Of a DNA stretch of 64,000 nt, positions 26,904 through 34,436 are shown piece by piece. The stretch is from JAHDHW01 sp965220465. Lineage in GTDB: Bacteria > Bacteroidota > Bacteroidia > Chitinophagales > Saprospiraceae. Both the position numbers and the translations under genes were made by a program. Below the pieces are notes generated by a model, which was not told the DNA's origin, searched no databases, and saw only the letters and a program-made list of their open reading frames with translations. Positions within the stretch are counted from its first letter, which is position 1; every line of letters begins with the position of its first letter. The DNA lies in contig CBDCPZ010000022.1 of assembly GCA_965220465.1 (NCBI GenBank), positions 439,702-503,701 of the forward strand. The letters are read 5' to 3'.

Positions 26904-27173
26904 ATGAAGACTTGTAATAATTGTAGCACAGAAAACCATATTGCAGCCCAAAAGTGTGTGCATTGCAATATGGAGGGAAACTTCACTTTCCAGGAAATGC
27001 CGATGGAAGCGCCGCACGTCAATGAAGACGTCATTATTTGCCGGAATTGTGCAAGTGAAAATCCTGGAAACGGAATTAAATGTATTCAATGCAATTTTCC
27101 AATTATGAGCAAAACAAAATCGGAGCATTCCATTTCCAAAATTCCAATAAAGGCAAACCTGAGGTTAGGTTAG
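26904..27173 (+). CDS. Double zinc-ribbon protein, cassette gene 2
   Basis: 89 residues from the ATG at 26904; the frame is open further upstream into the previous gene, but this ATG fits the operon spacing. Two zinc ribbons: CNNC...CVHC (about 4-24) and CRNC...CIQC (about 46-65), each CxxC-x11-13-CxxC, joined by an acidic linker, with a basic tail. No signal peptide or membrane helix, so it should be cytoplasmic. Zinc ribbons of this kind often mediate protein contacts. In this operon it could be a cytoplasmic adaptor of the MotA/TolQ-like channel; that is inference. Confidence 0.8.
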   Translation: MKTCNNCSTENHIAAQKCVHCNMEGNFTFQEMPMEAPHVNEDVIICRNCASENPGNGIKCIQCNFPIMSKTKSEHSISKIPIKANLRLG

Positions 27174-27199
27174 TATTTTCTCATTAAAATTGATTAAAA

Positions 27200-28099
27200 A
27201 TGTCCAGGCGAAAAACGCAAATATTCAATCTGTCCTTATTAGACCTTTTGACCAGTGCTTTGGGAGCGATCATCTTTCTGTTTATTATAACACCAAAAGG
27301 AGGGGAGTCTGCTTCTGAAGATCAACAAGCGTTTGTGTATTTCGATACAACACAAATGAAAATTCACGGAGATCTGCACGATAGTTTGCTGTATAAAAAT
27401 GCAGGAGATACGCTGTTTACCGTTTTGGTTTCTTATAAAGAATTGCCTAAAAAGGAAGAAGCACCAAAGCGCTTGTTTGCTTTCAACGAACGAGAAGAAA
27501 TTCCTGTTTCGAAAGAAAAGGAGATCAATAAACCTCCGGAAGTGAAAAACAAAAAGGAAAGTGAACCGGTAAAGGTTGAAACCGCAAAGGAATCAGAGTC
27601 AAAGCCTCCAGAAAAGGAACCAGTCCCTGAAAAAACACCTGTTCCGGAACCTCCGACCTTTCGTGGCGATGCTCCATCTGTTCCTTGCAAAGTCTCCATC
27701 GAAATAAGCTGGCTAGATAAAAATGATAATGTCGACTTATTTGTTTGCAGTGGAAGCAATTGTGTTTATGGGGCGCGCAAAAAAGACAAAAAGATTGGAC
27801 AGTGGGACAGTGGAAAATCCAGAAACCGGCTCTTTGGCAATGACTTGCGAACCAATCAGGAAGCCGTCCGGCAGTTTGATGAAATTATTCCGGGAGAGTA
27901 TAAAATCTATGCTCAATTCAAGGAGAGTAAATCAAACAAACAGACGGTCAATATCAATGGCCTGATTTACACGAAAGATGAAAAGAATAATGAAAGAGGC
28001 GAGTCATTCTCTAAACTGTTGAAACTAGGAAATGAACGCACACTTATCGGCACTATCGTATTACAGAAAAATGGTTTTTATCAATTCAAAAAAAGTTAA
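27200..28099 (+). CDS. ExbD/MotB-like stator subunit with TonB-like linker and periplasmic beta domain
   Basis: 299 residues. A short basic N-terminus leads into one helix (about 11-31) with an Asp at position 15 (SLLDLLTSALGA), placed like the proton-carrying Asp of ExbD/MotB. Residues 40-90 form a small beta segment. Residues 100-153 are a Lys/Glu/Pro-rich linker (KPPEKEPVPEKTPVPEPP) like the periplasm-spanning part of TonB. Residues 160-299 form a beta-sandwich beginning VSIEISWLDKNDNVDLFV, reminiscent of the YfaP/DUF2135 type, with a CSGSNC pair. There is no OmpA-type peptidoglycan-binding domain, unlike MotB, Pal or ZorB. It lies 26 bp after the zinc-ribbon gene and two bases before the channel gene. 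Confidence 0.75.
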   Translation: MSRRKTQIFNLSLLDLLTSALGAIIFLFIITPKGGESASEDQQAFVYFDTTQMKIHGDLHDSLLYKNAGDTLFTVLVSYKELPKKEEAPKRLFAFNEREEIPVSKEKEINKPPEVKNKKESEPVKVETAKESESKPPEKEPVPEKTPVPEPPTFRGDAPSVPCKVSIEISWLDKNDNVDLFVCSGSNCVYGARKKDKKIGQWDSGKSRNRLFGNDLRTNQEAVRQFDEIIPGEYKIYAQFKESKSNKQTVNINGLIYTKDEKNNERGESFSKLLKLGNERTLIGTIVLQKNGFYQFKKS

Positions 28100-28101
28100 T
28101 T

Positions 28102-28863
28102 ATGTTTTACACAAAGCGAATTCAAATCATATTCAGCATCATCCCTGCATTGGGATTATGGTTACTGTTGATCCTTTTTGGAAGCCTGTTTAATGAAGGA
28201 TCTGGTATTTATCGATTCTTTGAAGTTTTGGGAGGTACTTCTGGTGGAATTATCCAGGCCCTGATTTATTCAATCTTTTTTTACAGCTTTTTTGAAATAG
28301 CAGAAAAACGGAAGTTTATCAAACATCAACAAAAAGGTTTTCAATTTGGATTATTGCCAATGCAGGATCAATTAGTATTGTCACCAGAGGAAGTTGCTCA
28401 GATAAAATTGACCACGATTCAATTAGAAAAAAGCGGGCAGCAATCGCTGGTCGGTGATTTTATAAAAAAGGCTTGCACTCAGTATCGAAACGATCAGTCG
28501 ATTAGCGAAACCCTCCAGGTTTTTAACGCCCAGGTAAATAATAGTAAAGAGGAAATGGAAGGAGATCTGGAAATAGTCAGGTATTTGCTTGGGGCAATTA
28601 TTTCTTTAGGGTTTATCGGTACGTTGTTGGGTTTGTCTTCTTCGATTGGAATGGCTCATTTGGCAAAAACAATGGAAGGAATGCCCCAAATTACAAGGAG
28701 TTTAAATCTCGCTTTTGATACAACTTTGGTTGCATTGTTGGTTGGCTTGGTTTTAAATTTCTTTTATCACCGGTATTTGAAAGAGCTCGACACCTTTTTC
28801 TCTCAATCAAAAGCATATGTGATCAATAATTTGATCAGCAGGATTTATAAAACAGCCGCTTAA
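28102..28863 (+). CDS. MotA/TolQ/ExbB-family proton-channel protein, cassette gene 4
   Basis: 253 residues. Predicted helices at about 10-30, 45-66, 160-186 and 200-222, with a cytoplasmic region (about 70-158) between the second and third. The last two helices carry the family pattern: LGFIGTLLGLSSSIG and LNLAFDTTLVALLVGLVLNF, with the conserved Thr/Ser positions lining the channel. TolQ, ExbB and MotA form pentamers around a dimer of an Asp-bearing partner; the preceding gene, two bases away, supplies such a partner. A hairpin at 28893-28930 follows. Together they form a plausible inner-membrane proton motor. Confidence 0.88.
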   Translation: MFYTKRIQIIFSIIPALGLWLLLILFGSLFNEGSGIYRFFEVLGGTSGGIIQALIYSIFFYSFFEIAEKRKFIKHQQKGFQFGLLPMQDQLVLSPEEVAQIKLTTIQLEKSGQQSLVGDFIKKACTQYRNDQSISETLQVFNAQVNNSKEEMEGDLEIVRYLLGAIISLGFIGTLLGLSSSIGMAHLAKTMEGMPQITRSLNLAFDTTLVALLVGLVLNFFYHRYLKELDTFFSQSKAYVINNLISRIYKTAA

Positions 28864-28892
28864 AACGGATTAGGTATATTTCTAAAAAACAA

Positions 28893-28930
28893 CAAAGGCG
28901 CAGAGAATCAAAATAAACTCTGCGCCTTTG
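28893..28930 (+). terminator. Hairpin after the motor cassette, REP-like
   Basis: 13-bp perfect stem (CAAAGGCGCAGAG with its complement) and a 12-base AT loop. It has no T tract, but continues into a second CTCTGCG copy (28934-28940), so it reads CTCTGCG-CCTTTGCG-ACTCTGCG. It may be both the terminator between convergent genes and a dispersed intergenic repeat. Confidence 0.6.
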
Positions 28931-28952
28931 CGACTCTGCGTGAAACTATTTT

Positions 28953-29873
28953 TTACAATTTTGCATCAAAATTAACGAGATCAACGAATCGCTTCACACG
29001 CGAATTTATTTCATTGGATTTGAGTGTTTTCAACCTTGCGATACTAAATTCTTCCACACAAAAGGAAGCCATTGCGGAACCATAGATCACCGCGCGTTTC
29101 ATATTTTCAAAAGAGAGATTACCTGTTTTGGCGAGATAGCCGATAAACCCACCTGCAAAAGTATCTCCCGCTCCGGTTGGATCAAAAACCTGGGCTAAAG
29201 GAAGGGCAGGAGCAAAGAAAATTTTATTTCCCTGAAAAAGCAAAGCGCCATGTTCTCCTTTTTTTATCACTAAAAATTTTGGTCCCATTTTATGGATGAC
29301 TTTCGCAGCATTGACGAGGGAATATTCTCCTGAAAGCTGGCGTGCTTCTTCATCATTGATAGTTAAAACGTCAATCTCTTTGATTACCTTTTTCAGGCTG
29401 TCCATGGCGATATCCATCCAAAAATTCATCGTATCCAGCACGATAAGCTTCGGGCGTTTTTTCATTTGGTTGATCACCTTCATTTGAATATCTGGTGTCA
29501 GATTACCGAGCATTACAAATTTTGCTTTTTTGTAGCTTTCCGGTAATATGGGATCAAAATCAGCCAACACATTCAGCTCTGTAGCCAAAGTATCCCGTGA
29601 ATTCATATTGTCATGATATTTTCCGGCCCAAAAAAATGATTTTTCTCCTTCTTTTATTTGCAAACCGTCAATATTGACGCCTCGCTTTTTCATATACATT
29701 AATTCAGTATTTGGGAAATCATCACCAACAACGGATACTAAATTCAAATCATCGGTAAAATAAGAAGCAGCCAAACTTATATAAGTCGCTGCCCCTCCAA
29801 CGACCCGATCGGCCTTGCCAAAAGGCGTTTCAATAGAATCAAAAGCGACGGTTCCAACAGTTACTAAACCCAT
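28953..29873 (-). CDS. PfkB-family carbohydrate kinase
   Basis: 306 residues. Ribokinase-fold kinase with N-terminal VGGAATYISLAASYF (substrate side), a central ADP-site region, and the C-terminal signature DPTGAGDTFAGGFIGYLA (about 233-250) containing the catalytic Asp. It ends with a helical region. The substrate is not determined; it could be a sugar or a nucleoside. Convergent with the motor cassette and single-gene. The next feature upstream is the tRNA-Asn promoter. Confidence 0.9.
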   Translation of the reverse strand: MGLVTVGTVAFDSIETPFGKADRVVGGAATYISLAASYFTDDLNLVSVVGDDFPNTELMYMKKRGVNIDGLQIKEGEKSFFWAGKYHDNMNSRDTLATELNVLADFDPILPESYKKAKFVMLGNLTPDIQMKVINQMKKRPKLIVLDTMNFWMDIAMDSLKKVIKEIDVLTINDEEARQLSGEYSLVNAAKVIHKMGPKFLVIKKGEHGALLFQGNKIFFAPALPLAQVFDPTGAGDTFAGGFIGYLAKTGNLSFENMKRAVIYGSAMASFCVEEFSIARLKTLKSNEINSRVKRFVDLVNFDAKL

Positions 29874-29908
29874 TTAAAAAATATTTAATTAAAAAAATCG
29901 GACAAAGA

Positions 29909-29939
29909 TTGCACTTTTATTTCGATTGTGATAACTTTG
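29909..29939 (+). promoter_or_regulatory. tRNA-Asn promoter, TTG-N20-TAACTTTG
   Basis: TTG at 29909-29911, a 20-base spacer and TAACTTTG at 29932-29939; the tRNA begins 75 bases later. The spacing equals that of the promoter of the other tRNA gene in this window. Confidence 0.75.
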
Positions 29940-30014
29940 CCCCGCTCTTTTAAAGAAAAGCATTTTTTGGAGATTGATTTTAAAGAAATTAACTCCTGAA
30001 AATTTTTTAAAAAA

Positions 30015-30088
30015 GCCTCCTTAGCTCAGCTGGTTAGAGCGCCGGACTGTTAATCCGTAGGTCCAAGGTTCAAGTCCTTGAGGAGGCG
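30015..30088 (+). tRNA. tRNA-Asn (anticodon GTT)
   Basis: 74-base cloverleaf. Acceptor GCCTCCT pairs with AGGAGGC and the discriminator is G. D arm TAGCTCAGCTGGTTAGAGC, anticodon loop CTGTTAA (GTT), T arm CAAGG-TTCAAGT-CCTTG. CCA is not encoded. Followed at once by an intrinsic terminator. Confidence 0.97.
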
Positions 30089-30095
30089 CATACAG

Positions 30096-30127
30096 AAGCC
30101 ACAAACTTTAAGTTTGTGGCTTTTTTT
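30096..30127 (+). terminator. Intrinsic terminator of tRNA-Asn
   Basis: 13-bp perfect stem AAGCCACAAACTT with its complement around one T, then a T-rich run; starts 8 bases after the tRNA. Confidence 0.92.
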
Positions 30128-30181
30128 ATTTGGATCGATCGGATGGGTGATCATATTACCAAGATTTCTGACCTTCTTTTT

Positions 30182-31327
30182 TTAATTTTTGTCGGTTACA
30201 TTTTCTATCGTTACGTTTTCATCGCCAAGCTCAAGAACCACAAATTCTACTCGCCGATTCATCTGGCGACCATCATCAGTGTCATTGGTTGCGATAGGTT
30301 TACTTTCACCAAAACCCTGGTATTGAATGCGGTCTAGCTCGATTCCTTTATTAAGCAGGTAATCATAAACAGACTCTGTACGGTTATCAGACAAGGTGAC
30401 GTTATAGGAATCCGAGCCATGGCTGTCTGTATGTCCATGAATAGCAATTTTCATAGAAGGATATTTGCGAAGTAGCGTAAACAATTCATCCAGTTCTACA
30501 TATGAAGCAGGCAGTAAATTCCATTTATCAAACTCAAAATAAATCCGGTCAAGGCGTATTATCTGGCCTACCTCCACGGTTTTTTCAGCCAGGCTTTCCG
30601 GTTCAGGAAGGACATTGAGTTGCCACAATCCTACATCATCGATAAGATAATAGGAATTGTTAAATTTATTTTCCTCTGGATTTGGTGCGACTCCAAAAGT
30701 GGTATTGTCATTATCGAAAAAATTGCCGATGAGTAGAAACCGCTCTCGGTTGGCCGCAATGAATTTTCCGGAAATTTTTATCCATTCCGGCTCCTCAGGA
30801 TTGATAATTTCTTCAGCGTTAACTATTGGAGACATTTCGGTAAGTGGTCTCCAATCTTTATTTAGCGTCGGTGCCGGGCTAAGTTCTACACCCAGATTGT
30901 TGGAAGTCATTTTTGAGCTGGTTGAGTGCCTCGCCCAAAACTCCACGTAATATTCTTCTCCTTCTACTAATGGTTTTTCCAATTTTATTTGAATGTACTC
31001 GCGGTAGGTATCTGATCTTTTTGACTCAGGATTGTGGGTCAAAATCCCAACCATTGCTTTACCCGTCCTTGGAGTATCTGTAAGGCCATAGGTGCCGTTA
31101 ATAAAAAAATTGAGATCAGGAGTGGCATCGGTTGGACTCATCCATTTGTCGATACTGTTTCTAAAAGCAAGAGATCCATCGATGTCATATTTCGGGAGTT
31201 GTCTGCGTAGTTCTTCAAAACCAGGATTAGGCACAAGATTAGGTCCGGGATACCATTCCTCCGGTGGTTGAGCCATGGAAAAAGTTAGAGAAAATACAAG
31301 AACTAAGCTTATATAAATATGCTGCAT
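30182..31327 (-). CDS. OmpA-family outer-membrane protein with N-terminal beta domain
   Basis: 381 residues. Signal peptide 1-19 (ending FSMAQ), then a jelly-roll-like domain (about 25-235: PGPNLVPNPGFEE, KAMVGILTHNPE, YYVEFWARHS, YYLIDDVGLWQL) of the kind used for carbohydrate binding, and a C-terminal OmpA/Pal peptidoglycan-binding domain (about 258-370: IYFEFDKWNLLP, IAIHGHTDSHGS, LSDNRTESVYDYL, GFGESKPIATN, NRRVEFVV). It probably ties the outer membrane or a surface glycan to peptidoglycan. Single gene; its start faces the GAF protein gene. Confidence 0.9.
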   Translation of the reverse strand: MQHIYISLVLVFSLTFSMAQPPEEWYPGPNLVPNPGFEELRRQLPKYDIDGSLAFRNSIDKWMSPTDATPDLNFFINGTYGLTDTPRTGKAMVGILTHNPESKRSDTYREYIQIKLEKPLVEGEEYYVEFWARHSTSSKMTSNNLGVELSPAPTLNKDWRPLTEMSPIVNAEEIINPEEPEWIKISGKFIAANRERFLLIGNFFDNDNTTFGVAPNPEENKFNNSYYLIDDVGLWQLNVLPEPESLAEKTVEVGQIIRLDRIYFEFDKWNLLPASYVELDELFTLLRKYPSMKIAIHGHTDSHGSDSYNVTLSDNRTESVYDYLLNKGIELDRIQYQGFGESKPIATNDTDDGRQMNRRVEFVVLELGDENVTIENVTDKN

Positions 31328-31567
31328 TAATATGGGATTTACTGGTTTAATAATGAAGGGGAAAACAGTAATACCAGTGGATCAAATAAAAGGCCAAAAG
31401 GGGATTATAGCCTGAACAGGAGGTTATTGAAATTGCCACACTCCTTTTAAAACTTTTGAATTGAGTAAGGATTCCTATAAAACAAGCGTATAAATGATTT
31501 GTAAGTTTCAGAATTTCAGTAATGTAATTGACCTTCCTTCTTTTCAGTTTCGAAACATTGGATTCCT

Positions 31568-31575
31568 TACCTTTG
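31568..31575 (+). promoter_or_regulatory. Probable -7 element of the GAF-protein gene
   Basis: TACCTTTG matches TAnnTTTG and ends 27 bases before ATG 31603. It lies inside the longer open frame that begins at TTG 31528, which argues for the ATG as the true start. Confidence 0.55.
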
Positions 31576-31602
31576 TTAGTGAAATACAACAGCTTAAAAA
31601 AG

Positions 31603-33981
31603 ATGAATAAAATAGCAGCATCAAATCCAAAATTACAAGCGAAGCGAACTCACTACATTCCACTTGAAGAATTTCACAAGCAGGTTCACACCATTAAAGA
31701 AAATTATTACCCGTCTAAACTTAGCTTCAAACCAGTTTTTGAAAAGATTCAGGAATCTAAAAAAAATCAAGCTGAAGGCCCATCGAATGTAAACAAGCTT
31801 TTTACAGCATTTGAAAAAGAGCTTTCGGACATTTCCAAATTGAAGGGAAAACACGACGGGTCTCAAAAAGTCGAAACATTAATAAGAGCACTCTTTCCGG
31901 CCTTGTTTTTTGAAGGGCAGATGGGTTTTATCGGAACGCCATTTACCAAGGAGTTTACTTTCATGACTTCTGCGATGCGAGAAATGTTTGTTTGCGGAGA
32001 GTGGGAGTTGAAGATGAAAGAATCTATGATGCATCCAAAAGCGGTGCAAACTGTTTTGCAGGCAGGAAGTTGTATTTTAGACAAACATTACAATGGACAG
32101 CGGGGGATGGATTTTTCGGAAACCATGAGTATTCGCCATAGGAAAACAGGCCTTGAAAAACATTATAAAATCAATATCATCACGGATTTTATAAAAGCGA
32201 CTCTTTTAAAACCTTTAAAAAAGTTAAATGAGCAACAGATCTTTCAATTGCTCAACGAATGGGATAATACTGAGCTATGGCTGGATTGTTTTCCACCTGA
32301 AAATTTCTCCTTTGAAGGGCTTGTCATTGGTTACCTGGCCGATGTGACCGATGTGGAAATAATGTCTCAATTGAAAGTAAAATTGTTGGAAGAGCCAGAC
32401 ACGAGTGCACCGGAGGACATATTTCAGGAAATGACAAACGCTTTCCGCTCTTTTCTTGGAATGCCGGAAATCTCCTTTGGTAGCCTACAATCATTAGATA
32501 ACATGTTGCAAAAAGGTACTTCCTGGACGATCATCGGCGATGTTCCGTTATTGGCTTCATTGCCAAGAAAATCGTTTGACGAAGGGTTATACGGAAAAGT
32601 ATTAGCAGGAACGGAACCCCTGATTATTGGAGACCTTAAAAAATTGTCGGAGCCTTCAGAGATTGATCAAAAGCTAATCGAAAAAGGCTACAGAAGTTTG
32701 TTGTTAGTGCCGTTATTTGAAAAAGATGGAAAAAGTTTAGGCGCATTTGAGTTGGCAGCTAAAAAACCTTATCTGTTTTCGAAAATGACTTTGTTTAAGT
32801 TGAAGGATGCGATTGCACTTTTCGAACTGGGAACTAATCGGTGGATGGAAGAATTGGATAACCAAATAAACTTGTTCATCCAACAACAGTATACCTCCAT
32901 TCACCCCAGCGTCGAATGGAAATTTACAGAAGTGAGTAAAAATTATTTAATGGGTAAAATATTTAAAAACGAAAACGTATTGTTAGAGTCTGTTGTTTTT
33001 AAAGATATTTATCCTTTGTACGCACAAGCTGATATCGTCGGTTCATCAACTATTCGCAATAAATCAATCGAATCGGATCTAATTGATAATCTTGAAAAAG
33101 TTGGAAAAATTATCAAAGCGTGTAGAAAAAATTTAGCCTTTGATTTATTAGATGTCTATTCATCAAAAGTGGAAGAAAACCTGAAAAGGTTAAAACGTAA
33201 TGAATTCATTTCAAGTGATGAATCTCAGATCGTTGATTTGTTAACCCGTGAGATTCACCCTTTTCTGAAAGCTTTGCAAAATAAATACGAAGAAGCGCCA
33301 TATGCTTTGTTGGAAAAATATTTTGAATATCTGGATCCGAAACTAAACATTGTTTACCGAAAGCGAAAAGCTTACGAAGATAGTGTCAGCCAGTTGAATA
33401 GAGCTATTTCTGATTATATTGAAAAAGAAGACGCAAAAAAACAGAAAATACTTCCACACTTTTTTGAAAAATACACTACTGACGGAGTAGAATACAATAT
33501 CTATATTGGCGAGTCCCTTTTGAAAGATGGCGGATTTAGCGAGTATTATTTAAAAGATTTTCGTTTATGGCAGTTGATCAAGATGTGTGAAGTGACGCGT
33601 TTGGTAAAGCGTATTTCTACAGATTTACCGGTTCCATTGACGACGGCGCAGCTTGTTTTTGTTTTTAACAACCATTTGAGCATTCGTTTTCATATGGATG
33701 AAAAGCAGTTTGAAGTAGACGGAGCGTACAATGTTCGTTATGAAATTTTGAAAAAGCGGATCGATAAAGCAGTTATTAAAGGTACAGGTGAACGTCTGAC
33801 CCAAAGTGGAAAGATTGCCATTGTCTGGCTCAATGAAATTGATAAACGCGAATACCTGGAATACCTCATTCATCTTCAAAACAAGGGTTTTATCACCAAT
33901 GAAATTGAAGAACTGGAACTCGAAAAGCTTCAGGGCGCTGAAGGCTTAAAAGCTTTACGGGTAACGGTGATCGATCAATAA
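31603..33981 (+). CDS. Large GAF-domain protein, 792 aa
   Basis: Soluble protein without signal peptide or membrane helices. A GAF-like segment (roughly residues 300-450, with LAGTEPLIIGDLKKL and YRSLLLVPLFEKDGKSLGAFEL) sits between long helical regions unlike any catalytic family I recognise. No kinase, GGDEF, EAL or HD motif is visible. Proteins of this size and layout are common in Bacteroidota and have no known role. It may be a scaffold that senses a small ligand. The start is the ATG at 31603, chosen because a -7 promoter element lies just upstream. The EVE gene follows after 35 bp. Confidence 0.75.
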   Translation: MNKIAASNPKLQAKRTHYIPLEEFHKQVHTIKENYYPSKLSFKPVFEKIQESKKNQAEGPSNVNKLFTAFEKELSDISKLKGKHDGSQKVETLIRALFPALFFEGQMGFIGTPFTKEFTFMTSAMREMFVCGEWELKMKESMMHPKAVQTVLQAGSCILDKHYNGQRGMDFSETMSIRHRKTGLEKHYKINIITDFIKATLLKPLKKLNEQQIFQLLNEWDNTELWLDCFPPENFSFEGLVIGYLADVTDVEIMSQLKVKLLEEPDTSAPEDIFQEMTNAFRSFLGMPEISFGSLQSLDNMLQKGTSWTIIGDVPLLASLPRKSFDEGLYGKVLAGTEPLIIGDLKKLSEPSEIDQKLIEKGYRSLLLVPLFEKDGKSLGAFELAAKKPYLFSKMTLFKLKDAIALFELGTNRWMEELDNQINLFIQQQYTSIHPSVEWKFTEVSKNYLMGKIFKNENVLLESVVFKDIYPLYAQADIVGSSTIRNKSIESDLIDNLEKVGKIIKACRKNLAFDLLDVYSSKVEENLKRLKRNEFISSDESQIVDLLTREIHPFLKALQNKYEEAPYALLEKYFEYLDPKLNIVYRKRKAYEDSVSQLNRAISDYIEKEDAKKQKILPHFFEKYTTDGVEYNIYIGESLLKDGGFSEYYLKDFRLWQLIKMCEVTRLVKRISTDLPVPLTTAQLVFVFNNHLSIRFHMDEKQFEVDGAYNVRYEILKKRIDKAVIKGTGERLTQSGKIAIVWLNEIDKREYLEYLIHLQNKGFITNEIEELELEKLQGAEGLKALRVTVIDQ

Positions 33982-34016
33982 TAAATTTCAAGGAACAACT
34001 TTAAAAATATTTATCA

Positions 34017-34430
34017 ATGAACTATTGGCTTGTAAAATCCGAACCGACCGAATACAGTTATGACGATCTGATAAAAGAAAAGAAAACGATGTGGGATGGC
34101 ATCCGAAATTATGCAGCGCGCAATCATCTGCGCGGCATGAAAAAAGGTGACTTGGTTTTGTTTTATCACAGCCGACAAGGTTTGGAAATTGTCGGAATTT
34201 GTGAAGTTGTAAAAGAAAATTATCCCGACCCAACAGCGGAAAAAGGGGATTGGTCTGTCGTTGATGTAAAACCGGTGAAGCGATTGAAAAAACCGGTAAC
34301 CCTTCAGGAAGTCAAAGCTACCAAACAGCTACATGAAATGCTTTTAGTTAAAATCTCCCGATTGTCCGTGATGCCCGTCGAAAAGAAACATTTCAACTTG
34401 ATTTTGAAAATGGGAGAAACCAGCTTGTAA
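34017..34430 (+). CDS. EVE-domain protein
   Basis: 137 residues; the whole protein is one EVE domain (PUA/YTH-related fold) with MNYWLVKSEPTEYSYDDL, WDGIRNYAARNHLRGMKKGD, LVLFYHS and VDVKPVKRL. This is the group that includes human THYN1, with an aromatic cage suited to modified bases in DNA or RNA. EVE genes can be linked to modification-dependent restriction, but no nuclease is nearby. Six bases separate its stop from that of the convergent amylase gene. Confidence 0.9.
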   Translation: MNYWLVKSEPTEYSYDDLIKEKKTMWDGIRNYAARNHLRGMKKGDLVLFYHSRQGLEIVGICEVVKENYPDPTAEKGDWSVVDVKPVKRLKKPVTLQEVKATKQLHEMLLVKISRLSVMPVEKKHFNLILKMGETSL

Positions 34431-34436
34431 AATAAG

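Noticed and set aside
26153..28863. The motor cassette as a Zorya anti-phage system
   Set aside because: Zorya needs ZorA/ZorB plus helicase or nuclease effectors. Here the MotB-like partner lacks an OmpA peptidoglycan-binding domain and no helicase or nuclease is nearby.
31347..31589. 80-residue minus-strand open frame between the OmpA and GAF genes
   Set aside because: No signal peptide, no recognisable composition, and it runs across the promoter of the GAF gene.
31528..31602. TTG-initiated extension of the GAF protein
   Set aside because: The -7 element TACCTTTG at 31568 lies inside it, so transcription probably starts downstream of this TTG.
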